Counted from the first letter of the stretch, positions 1 through 11,604 are shown. The stretch is 64,000 bases of DNA from Ochotona curzoniae (GCF_017591425.1 NW_024466512.1:21319501-21383500), one strand, 5' to 3'. The notes: generated by a model not told the origin, from the letters alone. Made by a program: numbers and translations.

Positions 1-1300
1 TCAAGTTAATATCGTAGTGCTTTTCACTTAATGAGCATTTTATTAACACCAGGTTCAAAATTCTATTCTGTAATTGCCCACAGAGAGGAAACAGTGACTG
101 AATCACTGCAAATAGGTGTTTTTCCTGATCTGTAATTTTCTTCAGATGGATAAAGTTTTAGCTCTATAATTGGTATGCTAGTTTTTATTTGGACTATATT
201 AAGCTGAAGTTCAGTTTTTCTTTGAAATTGACTTTCACATGCTGCTATAGTTACTTACAAGCCAGGGGTTTGGAATAGAATTTGGTGCATTTTTTTATAA
301 GTCTCTCAGCAATTGACCTCCAATGGCCTTGTTCATTCCATAGTCATTTCATACCAATGCTCAGGGTGTCTTCCTCACTCTTATGTGCCTATGTAGCGGT
401 TTTCCTTTGTTCCCTTCCCAGTAGAAACAGAACCAAACAAAAATAATTAATCTGTAAGTGTATACTGTTGCAACGGTAAAGAATAGAATAGTTAAGAACA
501 GAATAGAGGCTCTTAGGAGCCTCTCGATAGTGGGGTTCATTGGGCCTACACCTTTGGGAAAGGCTGTGTGTAAAACTCTGAGTGTCACACAGACAAATAA
601 GCCCTTGGACAGTAATCATTGTTGAAGACAGCAGAGTTAGGGTTGGGAAAGTAATGTGAAGTCAGCCAGCCTGTCTTCCCAACTTACCTTGTCCATGCAT
701 CTGTTTGGGCCGCAATATTTGTCTCTTAGCGACAGTTCTGTTACCAAAATGGGTACTGATTTGTTGAGAGAAGGAATAGTTTGATGCCCAGGCAGTTTAA
801 CTGAAGGATGCAGCTTAGCCTAAAGAAAGGTAAATATGGACTAAACTGATAAGAGGAGACAGAGGCATTCCTGTTCTTGTTTGCTCTAAGGTAACAGATA
901 GGCTCAGATTATCCCCTGAGTTAGAGTTTATCAGTAATGACCCTTCTTCCTTAATCAGGCCCTGCTGATCTTCCATTAGAATGAAATGCATTATGCAGAT
1001 TAAAGCAAAGCACCAAGTGAAGCAAGCTGCTATAATATTGTTTGTCCCGTGATTGGGGGCATTACATATTATCCTAATAGTCACTGTTCCCTGATCTCTT
1101 AAGTCTTCAGCTAGAAATGAAAATCCAAATGTCAAATCCCATGTGGTTAATCATCTGTTTTGCCCTAACTTGGTTTGCTGCAAAGTGAGGCTCTGCATTA
1201 AATCATAGCTAGGCTTATTGAACTGCAGTGCAGTACAGGATCTGCAATTTAGGAGATTCAGATAATGTGATGAAATGTTAAGATTAAGCTGTGATTTTAT
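1..1300. other. Unique non-coding sequence
   Basis: I recognise no repeat or coding region here. The block is AT-rich and has no long conserved frame. A 50-nt stretch at 688-737 on the minus strand is bounded by AG and GTAAGT but has no supporting protein match, so it is not called as an exon. Confidence 0.5.
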
Positions 1301-1304
1301 TTTA

Positions 1305-1590
1305 GATTTTTGGTGTATTTATTTTATTAATTTATTTCAAAGGCAAAGGGACGAGAAAGAGAAACAAAGTGGGAGTGACCCATCTGATGATTAACTGTCC
1401 AAATGCCCACAGTCTTTGGGCTTGGGCCAGTAGCCAGGAGCCTAACCCAGGTTTCCTTTATGGGTGGCAGAAACACAGTCCTTGCAGCCATCACCACTGC
1501 CTCCACCCAGAGTCCGCATTAGTAGGAAGCAAATCAGGAGTCAGAGTCTAACCCGGGTGTCTAATAGGCCAAACACATACCCCATTAAGT
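1305..1590 (-). repeat. Old, diverged SINE of the lagomorph C type
   Basis: The copy begins with a T/A-rich tail and a degraded AAAGGCAAAGGGA segment. It continues through recognisable complement of the SINE body (CCACAGTCTTTGGG, GCCAGGAGCCTAACCCAGGT) and fades out near 1590. Divergence is high and both ends are approximate. Confidence 0.65.
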
Positions 1591-1684
1591 GTGACTATGT
1601 TATATAAAACTCCTGACAGACATTCTGAAATTCCCCTGGAATCTTTTTCTACTTTGCCTCCCCCACTTTGTTTCACTTGTGGGA

Positions 1685-1985
1685 AATAGACACAACACAA
1701 AGTTATCATTTTAGCCATTGTAAGTGTACAGTTTAGTAACATTATGAACATCCTCCTTTTCATGTAACCATCACCATCATCCATCTCTAGAACTTTTGCT
1801 TCTTCAGCTAAAATTCTGTACTCAGTTAAATACTAACTTTCCTTCCTTCTCATCCCCTGGCCAGCACCATTCTGTTTTCTGTTTTTATTAATTTGATCAC
1901 TCTGGGAACGTCTCAAAAGAGGAATTATACAATATTTGCTCTGTATGACTAACCTATTGCACTTAGGGTAATGTCCTAGAGATTT
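1685..1985 (-). repeat. L1M 3'-end fragment, antisense
   Basis: The segment reads TAAGTGTACAGTTTAGTAAC, then ACCATCACCATCATCCATC, then a CCCCTGGCCAGCACCATTCTGTTTTCTG stretch (in pieces). This is the antisense of the conserved 3' end shared by ancient mammalian L1M subfamilies. No intact ORF remains. Confidence 0.75.
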
Positions 1986-2004
1986 AGCAAATGTTAGAAT
2001 TTCT

Positions 2005-2178
2005 GATTTCCCAGATGGGTGCAAGGCCTAAGGTCCTGGGCTGTCTTTACCGCTTTCCCAAGTGCATCAACAAGATACTGAGTCAGAAGTGGAGCATCTG
2101 GGGACCCAAACTGGTGGCCATATGGGATGCTGTTGGTCCAGGCTGGTTTCACCTGCTGCACCACAGTGTCAGCCTATC
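2005..2178 (-). repeat. SINE fragment, 5' half only
   Basis: The segment is the complement of the SINE head and middle: CCCAGATGGGTGCAAGG, CTTTCCCAAGTGCATCAAC, GGTGGCCATATGGGATGC and a final CACAGTGTCAGCC. The SINE 3' tail is missing, and the fragment abuts the L1M piece. Confidence 0.65.
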
Positions 2179-2349
2179 CTCTTCGTTTCTTTGCCAATCC
2201 AGCTAAAGATTTATCCATTGATTTTTTTTTTTTAGAAATGTAGTTTTGGTTTCATTTATTTTTCTCTTTTACCAATTTCTATTTCAGTCTTCCTTCCTTT
2301 TGCTTACTTTTTTTAAATGATTTTTTTCACTATTTTAAAAATTATTTCC

Positions 2350-2537
2350 TGGGACTGGCACAGTGGCTCAACTGGCTAATCCTCTGCCTGTAAGCCCTGG
2401 GATCCCATATAGATGCCCATTGGCATCTCAGCTACTCCCTGCTTATGGCCTGGGAAAGTAGTGGAGGATCAGCAGATGGAAGATCTTTCTGTCTCTCTAT
2501 AAATCTGCTTTTACAATAAAAACAAATAAATCTTAAA
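2350..2537 (+). repeat. SINE with internal deletion
   Basis: The head is GGGACTGGCACAGTGGCTCAA and the tail is CAATAAAAACAAATAAATCTT. The middle 120 bases or so are missing: CTGGGAAAGTAGTGGAGGATC passes directly to AGCAGATGGAAGATC. Confidence 0.85.
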
Positions 2538-2592
2538 ATTAAAGTATTTTCTTTGTGATTGCTCTGTTGTTAGCCACATACATAATAAGTTT

Positions 2593-2604
2593 AAGAATCA
2601 GCTT
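2593..2604. repeat. Target-site duplication, left copy
   Basis: AAGAATCAGCTT is repeated exactly at 3654-3665, immediately after an oligo-A run. The pair brackets the element at 2605-3653. The TT before the AAGA start resembles a TT/AAAA L1 endonuclease site. Confidence 0.85.
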
Positions 2605-3653
2605 AAGACCCTCCCTCTTGGGTTACCACTCCTACTGGAGAGCATGAAAATCAGGACTGCAGCAGCAGTGGCCAGACAGAACAGCACCTACCAGCATGTG
2701 TGTGGACTGGATAGTAGGGCTGGTTGGGTTGAACTAGGCTTCAGTGCCCATTGACAAACATAAGAGCTGAATGGGATGTGGGACAGACTGGACCAGTCTG
2801 CTGTACATACTGGCAAGCACAGGAACCAGGGCAGGGGGCAGGCCTGGTGGGGGTTATTGCGGTTCGCTCCAACTGGTATGTGTAAGGGCCAAGTGTGTGG
2901 CGGGCAGGAGAATCAAGCTGGACTGCAATACCCCTTGGTTCTTGTGGAAGACAGGGCTGGAAACAGAACTGACCCAGCAATTGCAATGACCAGCATGTAC
3001 ATAATGATTGAGGGGACGGACTGTGCTGGACCCTGTACAGGCAAGCACACACAAGAATCAGGTCTAGGATCACTTCAGATAAAGTTTCTTTGCAGAGCCC
3101 TCCAATCGAATTGCCGGACTCGGAACCCCAACCATGAAGAGAATTGCAGGTTCCATGGTCTGATCATAGAGTGCATGATATGCAGTGGACAGCATATCCA
3201 AGTGCACATGGAGGATATGGCAGACCATAGGAACCTGCAGAGGACACCTGGTACCACAACAGAGGACAGAGGACCAAGGACAGAACAAGTCATTCAACTA
3301 CCCTAGCCATGTGTTGGCAGTGAAAATCTAGCCAAACATAGACTCTAAAGTGAACTGTGTCAGCCAGTGGATTCTGAAGACATTTCATCATGTTTGGAAT
3401 GGCTACATTTGCAGCAATTCAGAACTGTTGAACTGTCAAAGCCACTTGAGCAGGACCCTTGGAGCATGCCCCACATCGGGGACCTGAGATGGGTGGGAGG
3501 CCAGGTGGGGCTTCTCCCTTTTTTCCCCCCTTATGCCAAATACAGAGAAAATAATAATAACGTGGAATCAAAGGTCTTACACACTTTCCTATAGCCCTTG
3601 ACCCTGTGTGCCCTATGTAAAGATTGTCAAAAGAAAGTAATTACAAAAAAAAA
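2605..3653 (+). mobile_element. Retroposon of the 20.7-kb family, 5'-truncated
   Basis: This is about 1.05 kb ending in an A-run and flanked by a perfect 12-bp target duplication. It lacks the 262-bp monomer array of the 20714-26605 element. In the same order it shares the blocks 'CAATACCCCTTGGTTCT..GGGCTGGAAACAGAA', 'GACTGTGCTGGACCCTGT', 'AGTTTCTTTG', 'CCATGAAG', 'GGAGCATGCCCCACAT' and a terminal segment near 'TAGCCCTTGACCCTGTG'. Its 5' half has degenerate blocks of about 80 bp built around GGCAAGCACAGGAACCAGG-type motifs. No reverse-transcriptase or ORF1 frame is present; open frames of up to 176 codons here look incidental. It could be a truncated L1 3' UTR or a copy of a non-autonomous composite. 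Confidence 0.75.
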
Positions 3654-3665
3654 AAGAATCAGCTT
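3654..3665. repeat. Target-site duplication, right copy
   Basis: AAGAATCAGCTT matches 2593-2604 without a mismatch. Confidence 0.85.
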
Positions 3666-5655
3666 CAGATTTATGCATGCAATACCCACTTCATAAAACT
3701 TTATTTATTTGAGGCTTGCACACACACACACATACACATGCATGGAGAAATTCCATATATTTTCTGGGAAAGTGAGTACTTGTTAGAAACAAGATTATGG
3801 TTGTTTACTTTATCATGTTTGGAGCTAGGATTGTGTGACAGTGGGGGAAAGTCTGTTTAGATTTTTGATACATACAAGTAAGTCTCCTTTCTAGGTAATT
3901 TTCTCACATGTAGGTATCAAACACGCATTCATTTCAGATCCTGTTCTGTTCCCTAGGGGAGCTAATAGCCCACAGTTGTTTCTTTTTCTGTGCTTAAAAT
4001 GTGAACAGCCAGAGCTCATTTGTTCTTGATGCAAGTTCAGAAGTAACAGAATTAATTGGTGAGCAGTAGTTTTGAGAATATGTAATTCTGAGAGGCCACA
4101 ATATTTGATATGGAGTGGTTCAAGGAGTTGTGGGGTGTGTTTCCTTCAATCTGACATGAGGGTAGTTTTGTAGGAGGTATTTTTGATCTGTTCTCTTGTC
4201 TCTTGCCTCTCATTTTTGCCCAGTGAGGTAGGGGCTCCTAATTGTGGCCAGTTTTTATTGGGTCAGGTCAGGGGCTATTTCTGGAGTATTGCTCCTAGGA
4301 GAAGTGGAGTCAACCTTGCGTTTGCCCCTTACTCCTAAGTTAACTGGACTGTGAAATAGAAAGATGACCTTAGCGATTTTCAGGTATATGCTTTGCAAAG
4401 GCCAGTTGAAGCCTCCTGCATTTGGGGCAGCCTCTTCCTTTGTGAAGTCTACAATTTAATAAGAAAGTGAATAGCTAGTTAAGGAATCTTGTAAAAGCAT
4501 TTTACTACGATTGTTCCTTCATTGGGGGAGATACTATGTGTGTGTTAATCTTATTTTGAATGTTGTTTGGCAAATAATTGGACAGCCTTTCTGTTAATTA
4601 CACTGACATTTCTCTTTTGTAGTAAACTATGGGAAATATTTCCCAAGCCTTTTGGAGATGCCTAGGAGGGACCTTTGTGACTGAGCCAATGAGAATAGTT
4701 ACTTCCTTCTGACTAGAAATAGCTGAGAGTCTGGGGCCTTGAGGTATATTGAAAGGGGTCTGTCAGGAACAAGATGAAATTTACAGGAGCTGTCATCACT
4801 GGATGATTGACAGGTTGCTCCAGAATGTACTAACTTGTTTCCTTATCTTTACAATTCCTTCTGACCACTAGAAACTGAGGACCAGAAGGACAGTCATGGT
4901 GAACTGGAACTGCTGGTGTGTCTTGGGCGCTCAGGGAGAGAGGTGTTTCCAGTAGACTCGTTGTCTGAGGGTGAATTGGAGCCAGAGTTCATGGGTCCCA
5001 ACCCTGGCTTTGCTGGGCTGCTGTTTGCCAGCCCATCCACGTTCAGCCTCTGGCTCTCTGAAGGTGAGCTGCTGGGCCACCAGCACCGCCATCCCTAGGC
5101 CTCCGGGGAGGTGCTGCTCTCTAAATAGCAGTCGCTTCCAAGGTAAGAAAACAAAAATTGGTTCACCTGAGAAAAGGTTGATTGTTCTTTTTATTTGTTT
5201 TCCAAAGAGCGCTTGTTGGGAAATGCAGACATTTAATAATGGCTTCGTTTATAAAACACTGCCTTCTGGTAATTACTTACATAAAGTCTAGCCATAATGG
5301 GGTAAGAAGGCTCCCAGTTCCTTTCTCTTTTCATCTTACCATGCTATATATAGGGTTATTTTAAAAAGAAGTACTTGTTAGACTATGGACAGCCCTTTGT
5401 CTTATTCTTACTTTTTCCATGTTCTACACTTGTCTTTTCCAAAAGTCAGAGTGGAACTCTTGTCTTACACCTCACATATTCCAATCACACTGAGGAGATA
5501 GTGTTCTGAGGGGGCGAAGAACCTATTAGCATTGTATGGCAGTATGTTAACAGCTAACCCAGACATCTCTTCAGAATATCAAACTCTAAATTTGCTTGAA
5601 TTACTATGAATGATATGTGTTCTGGGTTCCATTTAGAGTTTAATAATCCTAAACT
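3666..5655. other. Unique sequence with a CA microsatellite and one exon-like frame
   Basis: A short (CA)n run lies near 3719-3740. The rest has no repeat I recognise. A frame at about 4872-5063 is open and bounded by AG and GTGAGC, but I do not recognise its translation. It is discussed in the findings and not called as a gene. Confidence 0.5.
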
Positions 5656-5659
5656 CTTG

Positions 5660-5856
5660 GGGCTTGCTGTCCCATATGGAAATGGGATTGAGTCCTAGCT
5701 TTTCCTGCTAATGGCCTTGGAAAGCAGTTCCTGGCTCCTAGCTTTGCACTGGCCCAGCTCCTGCAGCCATTTGGGGAGTGAAGTAGCAGATGAAAGAGCT
5801 GTCTCTCCTTTCTGTAACTCTGCCTTTCAAATAGAAATAAATCATAGAAAAAAACA
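5660..5856 (+). repeat. SINE, head degraded
   Basis: The copy runs from GGGGCTTGCTGTCCCATATGG to CCTTTCAAATAGAAATAAATC. The A-box region is lost, and roughly 100 bases of the middle are missing compared with complete copies. Confidence 0.75.
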
Positions 5857-6069
5857 GCTCATGTTTGTTTCAGAATGGCTAAAGTAGGGAATTCCTCATT
5901 TATATTAGACTTTGACCTTGTAGGTGTAGCAAACACGACTGAATCATAGAATCTGAAAAGCTGAAAGGATGTAAAAGGCCTTCTATATCCCGGTCCCCTT
6001 CCCAAAGTGCAAACTGTCATCTGTTAGTGATATATCCAGTCTCTGCTTGAACACTTAATCCTATACTGC

Positions 6070-6390
6070 TTATAAATATTTGTTTGTTGAAAAGTCAGAT
6101 TTACAGAAAGGAGAGACAAAGATCTTCTGTCCACTGGTTCCACTCCCCAAATGGCCACAACGGCCAGAGCTGAGGTGATGTGAATCCATGAGCCAGGAGC
6201 TTCTTCCAGGTTTCCCACACAGATGCAGCATTACTAGGCTTTGGGCTGTCCTTGACTGCTTTCGCAGGCCACAGACAGGGAGCTGGAAGGGAAGCGGGGC
6301 AGCCGGGGTATGAACTGGCACCTATATTGAATCCCAGTGGATACAAGGTGAGGGTTTCAGCCCCTTGGCTTTCATGCTGGGCCCAAATCT
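6070..6390 (-). repeat. Near-complete SINE
   Basis: It begins TTTGTTGAAAAGTCAGATTT and ends with the complement of the head at CATGCTGGGCCCA. The B-box complement TTGAATCCC is damaged. Confidence 0.85.
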
Positions 6391-6637
6391 TCTTTATAGA
6401 CTAAAACTGTTGATTCTATCTCTACTCTTACTTGCAACACCAAAAACATTCATACTGTCTTGCAAGTGTTTCCATCTTGCCATTCTTTTACATGCATACC
6501 GTAATTTTTTCCTTCAGTTGTTCCATCATATGGAATGATTTCAAAGTCGATATAGGATAAGCATTTGGCCTTTGCTTAAGAAGTGTGCTGAAGATGCTGT
6601 GTTGAGGCTGACCTTGTTGTGTAATGGATGGGGACAC

Positions 6638-6926
6638 TGCTTATGAGGCCAACATCACAGATGTGTACTGGTTTGTGTCCTGGCTGCTCCATTTTTGATA
6701 CAGCTCAATGTTGATGGTTTGAAAAGGCACTGGAAGATGATCCCAGTGATTGGACTCCTATCACCCAGTAAGGCCTATATGAAATTCCTGGCTCCTGGCT
6801 TTAGCCCCATCCAGTCCTGGACATTATGTCCATATACAAACCAATAAATAGTTCTTTCTTTTCTTGCCTCTTTTTCTCTGTAATCTGCATTTCCAATAAA
6901 TAAATAAATCTTTTTTTTTTTTAAAA
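6638..6926 (+). repeat. Old diverged SINE
   Basis: Recognisable blocks are TGTGTACTGGTTTGTGTCC, TTCCTGGCTCCTGGCTTTAG and the tail CCAATAAATAAATAAATCTTT. The 5' head is eroded. Confidence 0.75.
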
Positions 6927-6964
6927 ACGCATGTTGGTGTCTGTATTCGTTACTTATCCTGTTC

Positions 6965-7165
6965 TTGTCTTCAGCTTCCTGCTAATGTGGATCTTGGGAA
7001 GCAGTGGTGATGGCTTAAGAACTGGGTTGTTGCCACTCAGGTGGGAGACCCATGTTGAGTTCCTGGCTCAGCCCCGTCCCTAGGGCCATTGTGGGCATTT
7101 GGAGCGTGAACCAGTAGGACCCCTTTTCTTTCTGTGTCCCAAATTTTAAAAAGAAAAACGGAAAG
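6965..7165 (+). repeat. Old SINE, 5'-truncated
   Basis: The match starts at AGCTTCCTGCTAATGTGG and runs through GGTGGGAGACCCATG to TTTCTTTCTGTGTCCC. The tRNA-like head is absent. Confidence 0.65.
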
Positions 7166-7261
7166 AAAAAGAAAAAAACAACCAATCAACCGTGATATTC
7201 TGTGATTATGCTTTGTACACATTCCTTGGGCTGTTCCAGTGTCATAGCAGGCTATTCCATC

Positions 7262-7546
7262 TCCACTGTCTAACATCCGTATGGGCACTGGTTTGTGCCC
7301 AGGTGCTCCATTTTCAATCCAGCCCTCTGCTTATGACCTCAAAAGCAGCAGAGAATAGCTCAAGTCCTTGGGCCTTTGCAGCCATGTGGGAGACCCAGAG
7401 GAAGCTCTTGCCTCCTTACTTTGGATGGACTCAGCTCCAGCTGTTCTGACCATTTAGAAAGTGGCCCATCAGTGGATAGAAACATTCTCTCTCTCTTCCT
7501 CTCTGTGAATCTGCCTTTAAAAAAAAAAAATCTTTAAAAAAATTTA
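7262..7546 (+). repeat. SINE with eroded head
   Basis: The copy spans CCGTATGGGCACTGGTTTG, CATGTGGGAGACCCAGAGG and TGAATCTGCCTTTAAAAA. Only remnants of the A-box remain, while the B-box region still reads ACTGGTTTGTGCC. Confidence 0.8.
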
Positions 7547-8388
7547 TCACCAACAGTATGGTGTTAGGGTCTGTCTTGTACCAAATAAGCTTTCAGTAAA
7601 TGTTTACTGTTTTGAATGACACCTAGGGTTGGGTATAGATAAGGAGTTCAGATTACAAAGATGTTGTTAATACCACAATTTGCAGCCTCCATGGCTGTTT
7701 TAGCAGCTAAGTCACATTGGTGTTTCATGGCAAACTTGAATTCCATTGAAACCTTCAGATCTGCTTAAAATAACTTGACCCAAGCCAGCTTTCTTGCATG
7801 CTGTACTTGTGCCCCAATCCTGGCATTTTGCTTTGTTTTGGTTTTTGGTGCTATTTTGTGTTTTTCAGTGCTACCTGATTAAGCACTATAAAAAAAAATT
7901 AAGACTTGTAAAGAAGTACAAAAGTAAAGTAAAGCTATATAAAATCTCACTCTTCAAGTTGGCTACTATTACTGTTTTTTCTGTTTTGGTGAATCTCCTA
8001 AACACTTATTGTGGTTGTTGTTTTCCCTTTTTAAACTAACCTATGTGTAGCTCTGTATGCTTGCTAAGTATCCTGTTGGTTTTAGCCCATCATTCTAGCT
8101 AATCCGAGTACTTTTTGAATCCTGATTATGTCATTCTGTATTACTGGTTGTCTTTTGCAGCTTTGTGTCATCAGCACATTTGGTAAATATGCCTTCTAAA
8201 TCCTTGTCCAGATGCTTTGATCTATTCCTGACTGCTGCTGATTTGGTGGATGATTTGGGACTAATCTCTCCCCTTTGTGGGCTTTGGTTTGCTGCTGTTA
8301 TATAAAATGGCCAGGACTGAAAAAAATTCCTGAGGAAGCAACTGCAAAGCTTTTTGTGAAGAATGATTTTATGAAGAAAAAAAAAATT
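7547..8388. other. Unique sequence with a possible L2/MIR tail
   Basis: Around 7560-7620 the text GTGTTAGGGTCTGTCTTG..CAGTAAATGTTTACTG resembles the 3' end of an ancient L2 or MIR. The remaining bases hold nothing I recognise. Confidence 0.4.
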
Positions 8389-8389
8389 G

Positions 8390-8702
8390 GGGCCTGGTGT
8401 GATAGCCTAGTGGCTAAAGTCCTCACCTTGCATGTGCTGGGATCCCTATGGGCACCAGTTCTAAACCTGGCAGTCCTGCTTCCCATCCAGCTCCCTGCTT
8501 GTGGCCTAGGAAAGCAGTCTAGGACAGCCCTAAGCTTTGGGACCCTGCACCCTTGTGGGAGACCCGGAAGAGGCTCCTGGCTCTTGGCTTTGGATTGGCT
8601 CAGCTCCAGCTGTTGCAGCCACTTGGGGAGTGAATCTTTCTTTCTCTCTTCTCTGTGTATCTAACTTTCTGATAAAAATAAAGTAAATCTTTAAAAAAAA
8701 AT
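8390..8702 (+). repeat. Complete SINE
   Basis: The head is GGGGCCTGGTGTGATAGCCTA and the tail AAAGTAAATCTTTAAAAAA. The B-box reads CAGTTCTAAACC. Oligo-A plus ATTG occurs on both sides, which suggests an A-rich target duplication. Confidence 0.9.
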
Positions 8703-10088
8703 TGCAGGTGGGGAATCATTGGCCAGGGCCAGACTAGAAAAATAAGATCCTTTCTTAGGAAAATCAGGAAGTGTAGCCTTCATGGAGTGGTTCAGATCTT
8801 CTTCTGGCCTCCTACTCTTCCCCCAACTCCAGCAGAAGGATTCATCAGCTGAAGAATTGGGAAGGGGGAACGGGGGGGGGGAGGGAGGCAGAGTTGGCAA
8901 GCACTGTTTTTTTGTTTTTTTGTTTTTATAAAATAAGAAATGATAGGGAATTAAGGGACATTAAATAGAGATCTTTGAGGTAAGGATAGATGACAGAGAT
9001 TTTATTGAGGAAAAAGATGCTCCTTGCTGCTTTCTCTTGGTTAGCAATAAGCTTGCTGATCCCGATAAAGGGTCTTCTGATGTGGGATTCACAGGGGAGG
9101 GCAAGTGTGAAACTGACTGCTGCTTGCTCATGCTTTCCTAAACAAGCCTGGCCTTGCACGTTGCGTTTCCCCTGAGTTTTTCAAGGAGGTTTATGATTTT
9201 CTGAAGCTGAAACTATGGCAGTATTTGAAGGAGGCAATTAATGACATGGTAAAAATTTTTAGCTCCAGTAGATTAATTGTTAAATGAAATGTGTCTGCCT
9301 TTTACTGTCATTTTACTGTGATATCAGCCTAACTAAAAATATAGTGTTGTAATGGTAAAAGATAATAAACAGAATTAGGCACTCAGTGATCAGATTTTGG
9401 GAATTTTTAATTCTGAGGAAAAATTGTCTTTTTAAATTGTCTTTTGCTGTTCTTTTTATGTAGGTTTTGATTAATTTTGCCTCAATTATACATTTCTCCC
9501 TGGAGCCCAGATGTTGTGCATGCTCTGGCAAAGTGGGCTCCTGTTATAAGAGATTTAATGAGATTTTTGGGGTTCTAATTGGTTTCTGTGCAATTTTTTT
9601 AAAACCAGTAACAGAAGGGTTGGATGTCAAACACAGGGTGTGCTAATGCATTCTCACTACCTACAACAAGGAACATAATTTCCCTCTCATCTGACATCAT
9701 TTTCATACAATGAAAAGTTGGAATCTCAAGGAGTCGCTTGAGTCAGTTGATTTTGGTTGCCTCTTCTCACAGGCATTTGGCTTGATGGAACATCTGAAAA
9801 GGCAGCATGAGGCCATCTGAATTTGGCACTCACTCTGCATAGCAGTGAGGGGGTAGTCCTTACCAGGTTTTGACTGTATCTCCTTTTATTTGTGGAATAG
9901 TTTAATTGCATTGCATTTATTGGGAATGGATTAAAATCTATTCAATTTGTATTAAGTCTGAACTGATTTCCCACATATGCAGAAAAAAAAAAGCATGGAC
10001 ATTTGATAAATTCTAAAAAGTATTGCAGTCATGAATACAGGTTAAAGGTAATAAAACTTGTCCAAAAAGTGAACATATTTGACCCACT
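8703..10088. other. Unique sequence
   Basis: I see no repeat family or coding exon. Simple runs occur at 8868-8881 (G-rich) and 8909-8932 (T/G). The 9300-9600 part is AT-rich without a recognisable match. Confidence 0.45.
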
Positions 10089-10089
10089 C

Positions 10090-10424
10090 ATTTTTTTTAA
10101 GATTTATTTTATTTCTATTGGAAAGGCAGAGTAGATTTATAGAAAGGAGAGACAGAGAGAAAAATCTTCCATTTCCTGGTTCACTCCCCACACACCCACA
10201 ATGGCTGGATCTGAGTTGATTCAAAGCCAGGAGCCAGGAGCTTCTTACTGGCCTCCCACCTGAGTGCAGGATACCAAGAATTTGGACCATCTTGTACTTC
10301 TTTCCCAGGCCATAAGCAGGGAGCTGGAAAAGAAGTAGAATAGCTGGGACACCAACTGGCAACCATAAGGGATCTTGGGCATGCAAGGCAAATATTTAGC
10401 CTGTGAGCCATCATGCCAGGCCCA
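10090..10424 (-). repeat. Complete SINE
   Basis: It begins TTTTTTTTAAGATTTATTTTA and ends GCCATCATGCCAGGCCCA. All body blocks are present in complement. Confidence 0.9.
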
Positions 10425-10620
10425 AGACTAGAACATTTTTATCATTCCATGAAGTTTCCTCATAAGCCTTCTTTTTTAGTCAGTAAACCCTTTCCCCAAA
10501 AACTGTTCTTTTCTGACCATAAGTTAGTTTTGCCTATTCACCTCATGTGAACAGATTGGTACATACTCTTTTGTTTTGCTTTTTTCCTCTCAATGTAAAG
10601 TTTTTAAGATTCAGTATTTG

Positions 10621-10663
10621 AGGCCCAGAATAATAGCCTAGTGGCTAAATCCTCGCTTTGCAT
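10621..10663 (+). repeat. SINE head fragment (about 43 bp)
   Basis: GAGGCCCAGAATAATAGCCTA through TCCTCGCTTTGCA is the SINE head, with its A-box, and nothing downstream. It abuts a T-rich run that begins an antisense L1M. A later deletion or a template-switch origin are both possible. Confidence 0.75.
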
Positions 10664-11115
10664 TTTTATTTATTTATTTATTCATTTATTTATTACATTC
10701 ACAATCTTGATCATTCAGAGTATACAGTTTGCTAATATAAGTATACTCAAATTTTTGTGTAGTGGCTCTAAAGAAGCTTTTCATCCTGTAAAATCAAAGT
10801 ACCATACCCATTAAATAACTCGCTATTTCTGCTACTGCTAGCCCATGCCAACCATTTAGGTCTATAGAGTATTTTAAATGAATCATATAAGTGGAAACAT
10901 ACAGTGTTTATCTTTTTATGAATGACCTATCTTGCATAATCTTTCATTAATGTTGTACCATGTAGTCTGAATTTCCACCCTTTTTAAGGCTGAATAGTAT
11001 TTCATTGTATGTATATGCTACGTTTTGTTTATCAGTTCATTATTGATGGACATTTGAGTTATTTTCATCTCTTTTGGCTTTTATGAATAATGATGCATGG
11101 GTGTGTAAGTATCTA
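10664..11115 (-). repeat. L1M 3'-end fragment, antisense
   Basis: The piece starts with the L1 A-tail seen as (TTTA)n. It continues AGTATACAGTTTGC, ATATAAGTGGAAACATACAG, TTTAAGGCTGAATAGTATTTC, CATTGTATGTATATGC and GATGGACATTTGAGTT. This is the antisense of the conserved L1 3' end, whose sense translation ends near the WYIHTMEYYSA-type motif of ORF2. Confidence 0.85.
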
Positions 11116-11189
11116 GCAGTCCTTGTTATTGTTGAGAAGTGCTTTATTTTGTGTAACTATCACCACCATTTGTTTGTTTATTTTTCCTT

Positions 11190-11456
11190 TTCAATTCCCT
11201 CAACCGCTAGTTATTTCTCTGCATTTATTACTCTGCTTGTCCCCTCCTCTGGCTGCCACCTAATTATCTGCTTTATAGAATGCAGAACAATTCTCAGTAT
11301 GCTTGCTGGAATCCCTGTCCTTACCTGTCTTATTACTGCAGTCATGTTAGGCTCCCTGGAGTTCTCTGGACACACTTTTCTAATTCTGGTCCTTTGTGTG
11401 CATCGTTTCTCCCTGTCTGGATTGTCCTTGCCCAGCCTCTCAGCTTACTTTTGAAA
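11190..11456 (+). repeat. Possible L2 fragment
   Basis: The blocks 'CTCTGCATTTATTACTCTGC', 'GGCTCCCTGGAGTTCTC' and 'CCTTTGTGTGCATCG..CCCTGTCTGGATTG' resemble the plus strand of an ancient L2 3' region. The match is by eye and weak. Confidence 0.35.
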
Positions 11457-11604
11457 TAGAGTGTTTCAAAAGGTTCAGGAAAAAATGGCATTAAAAGATA
11501 AGTTGATTTTTGGCCAAAAAAGGGGGAGGTCATGAATATGCATATTATTTTTTAAAAAAAAACCTATCACAAATTTCAAAATTTTTGTACCAAAGTAAAA
11601 TGAC

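Noticed and set aside
688..737. 50-nt minus-strand exon-like segment (acceptor GGTAACAG, donor AAG|GTAAGTT)
   Set aside because: The splice sites are good, but the segment is short, it is not recognised as protein, and no partner exon is visible on that strand.
2776..3306. 176-codon plus-strand frame inside the 2605-3653 retroposon
   Set aside because: It lies wholly in the non-coding 3' module, shows no reverse-transcriptase or nucleic-acid-binding motif, and its counterpart frames are broken in the 20.7-kb copy.
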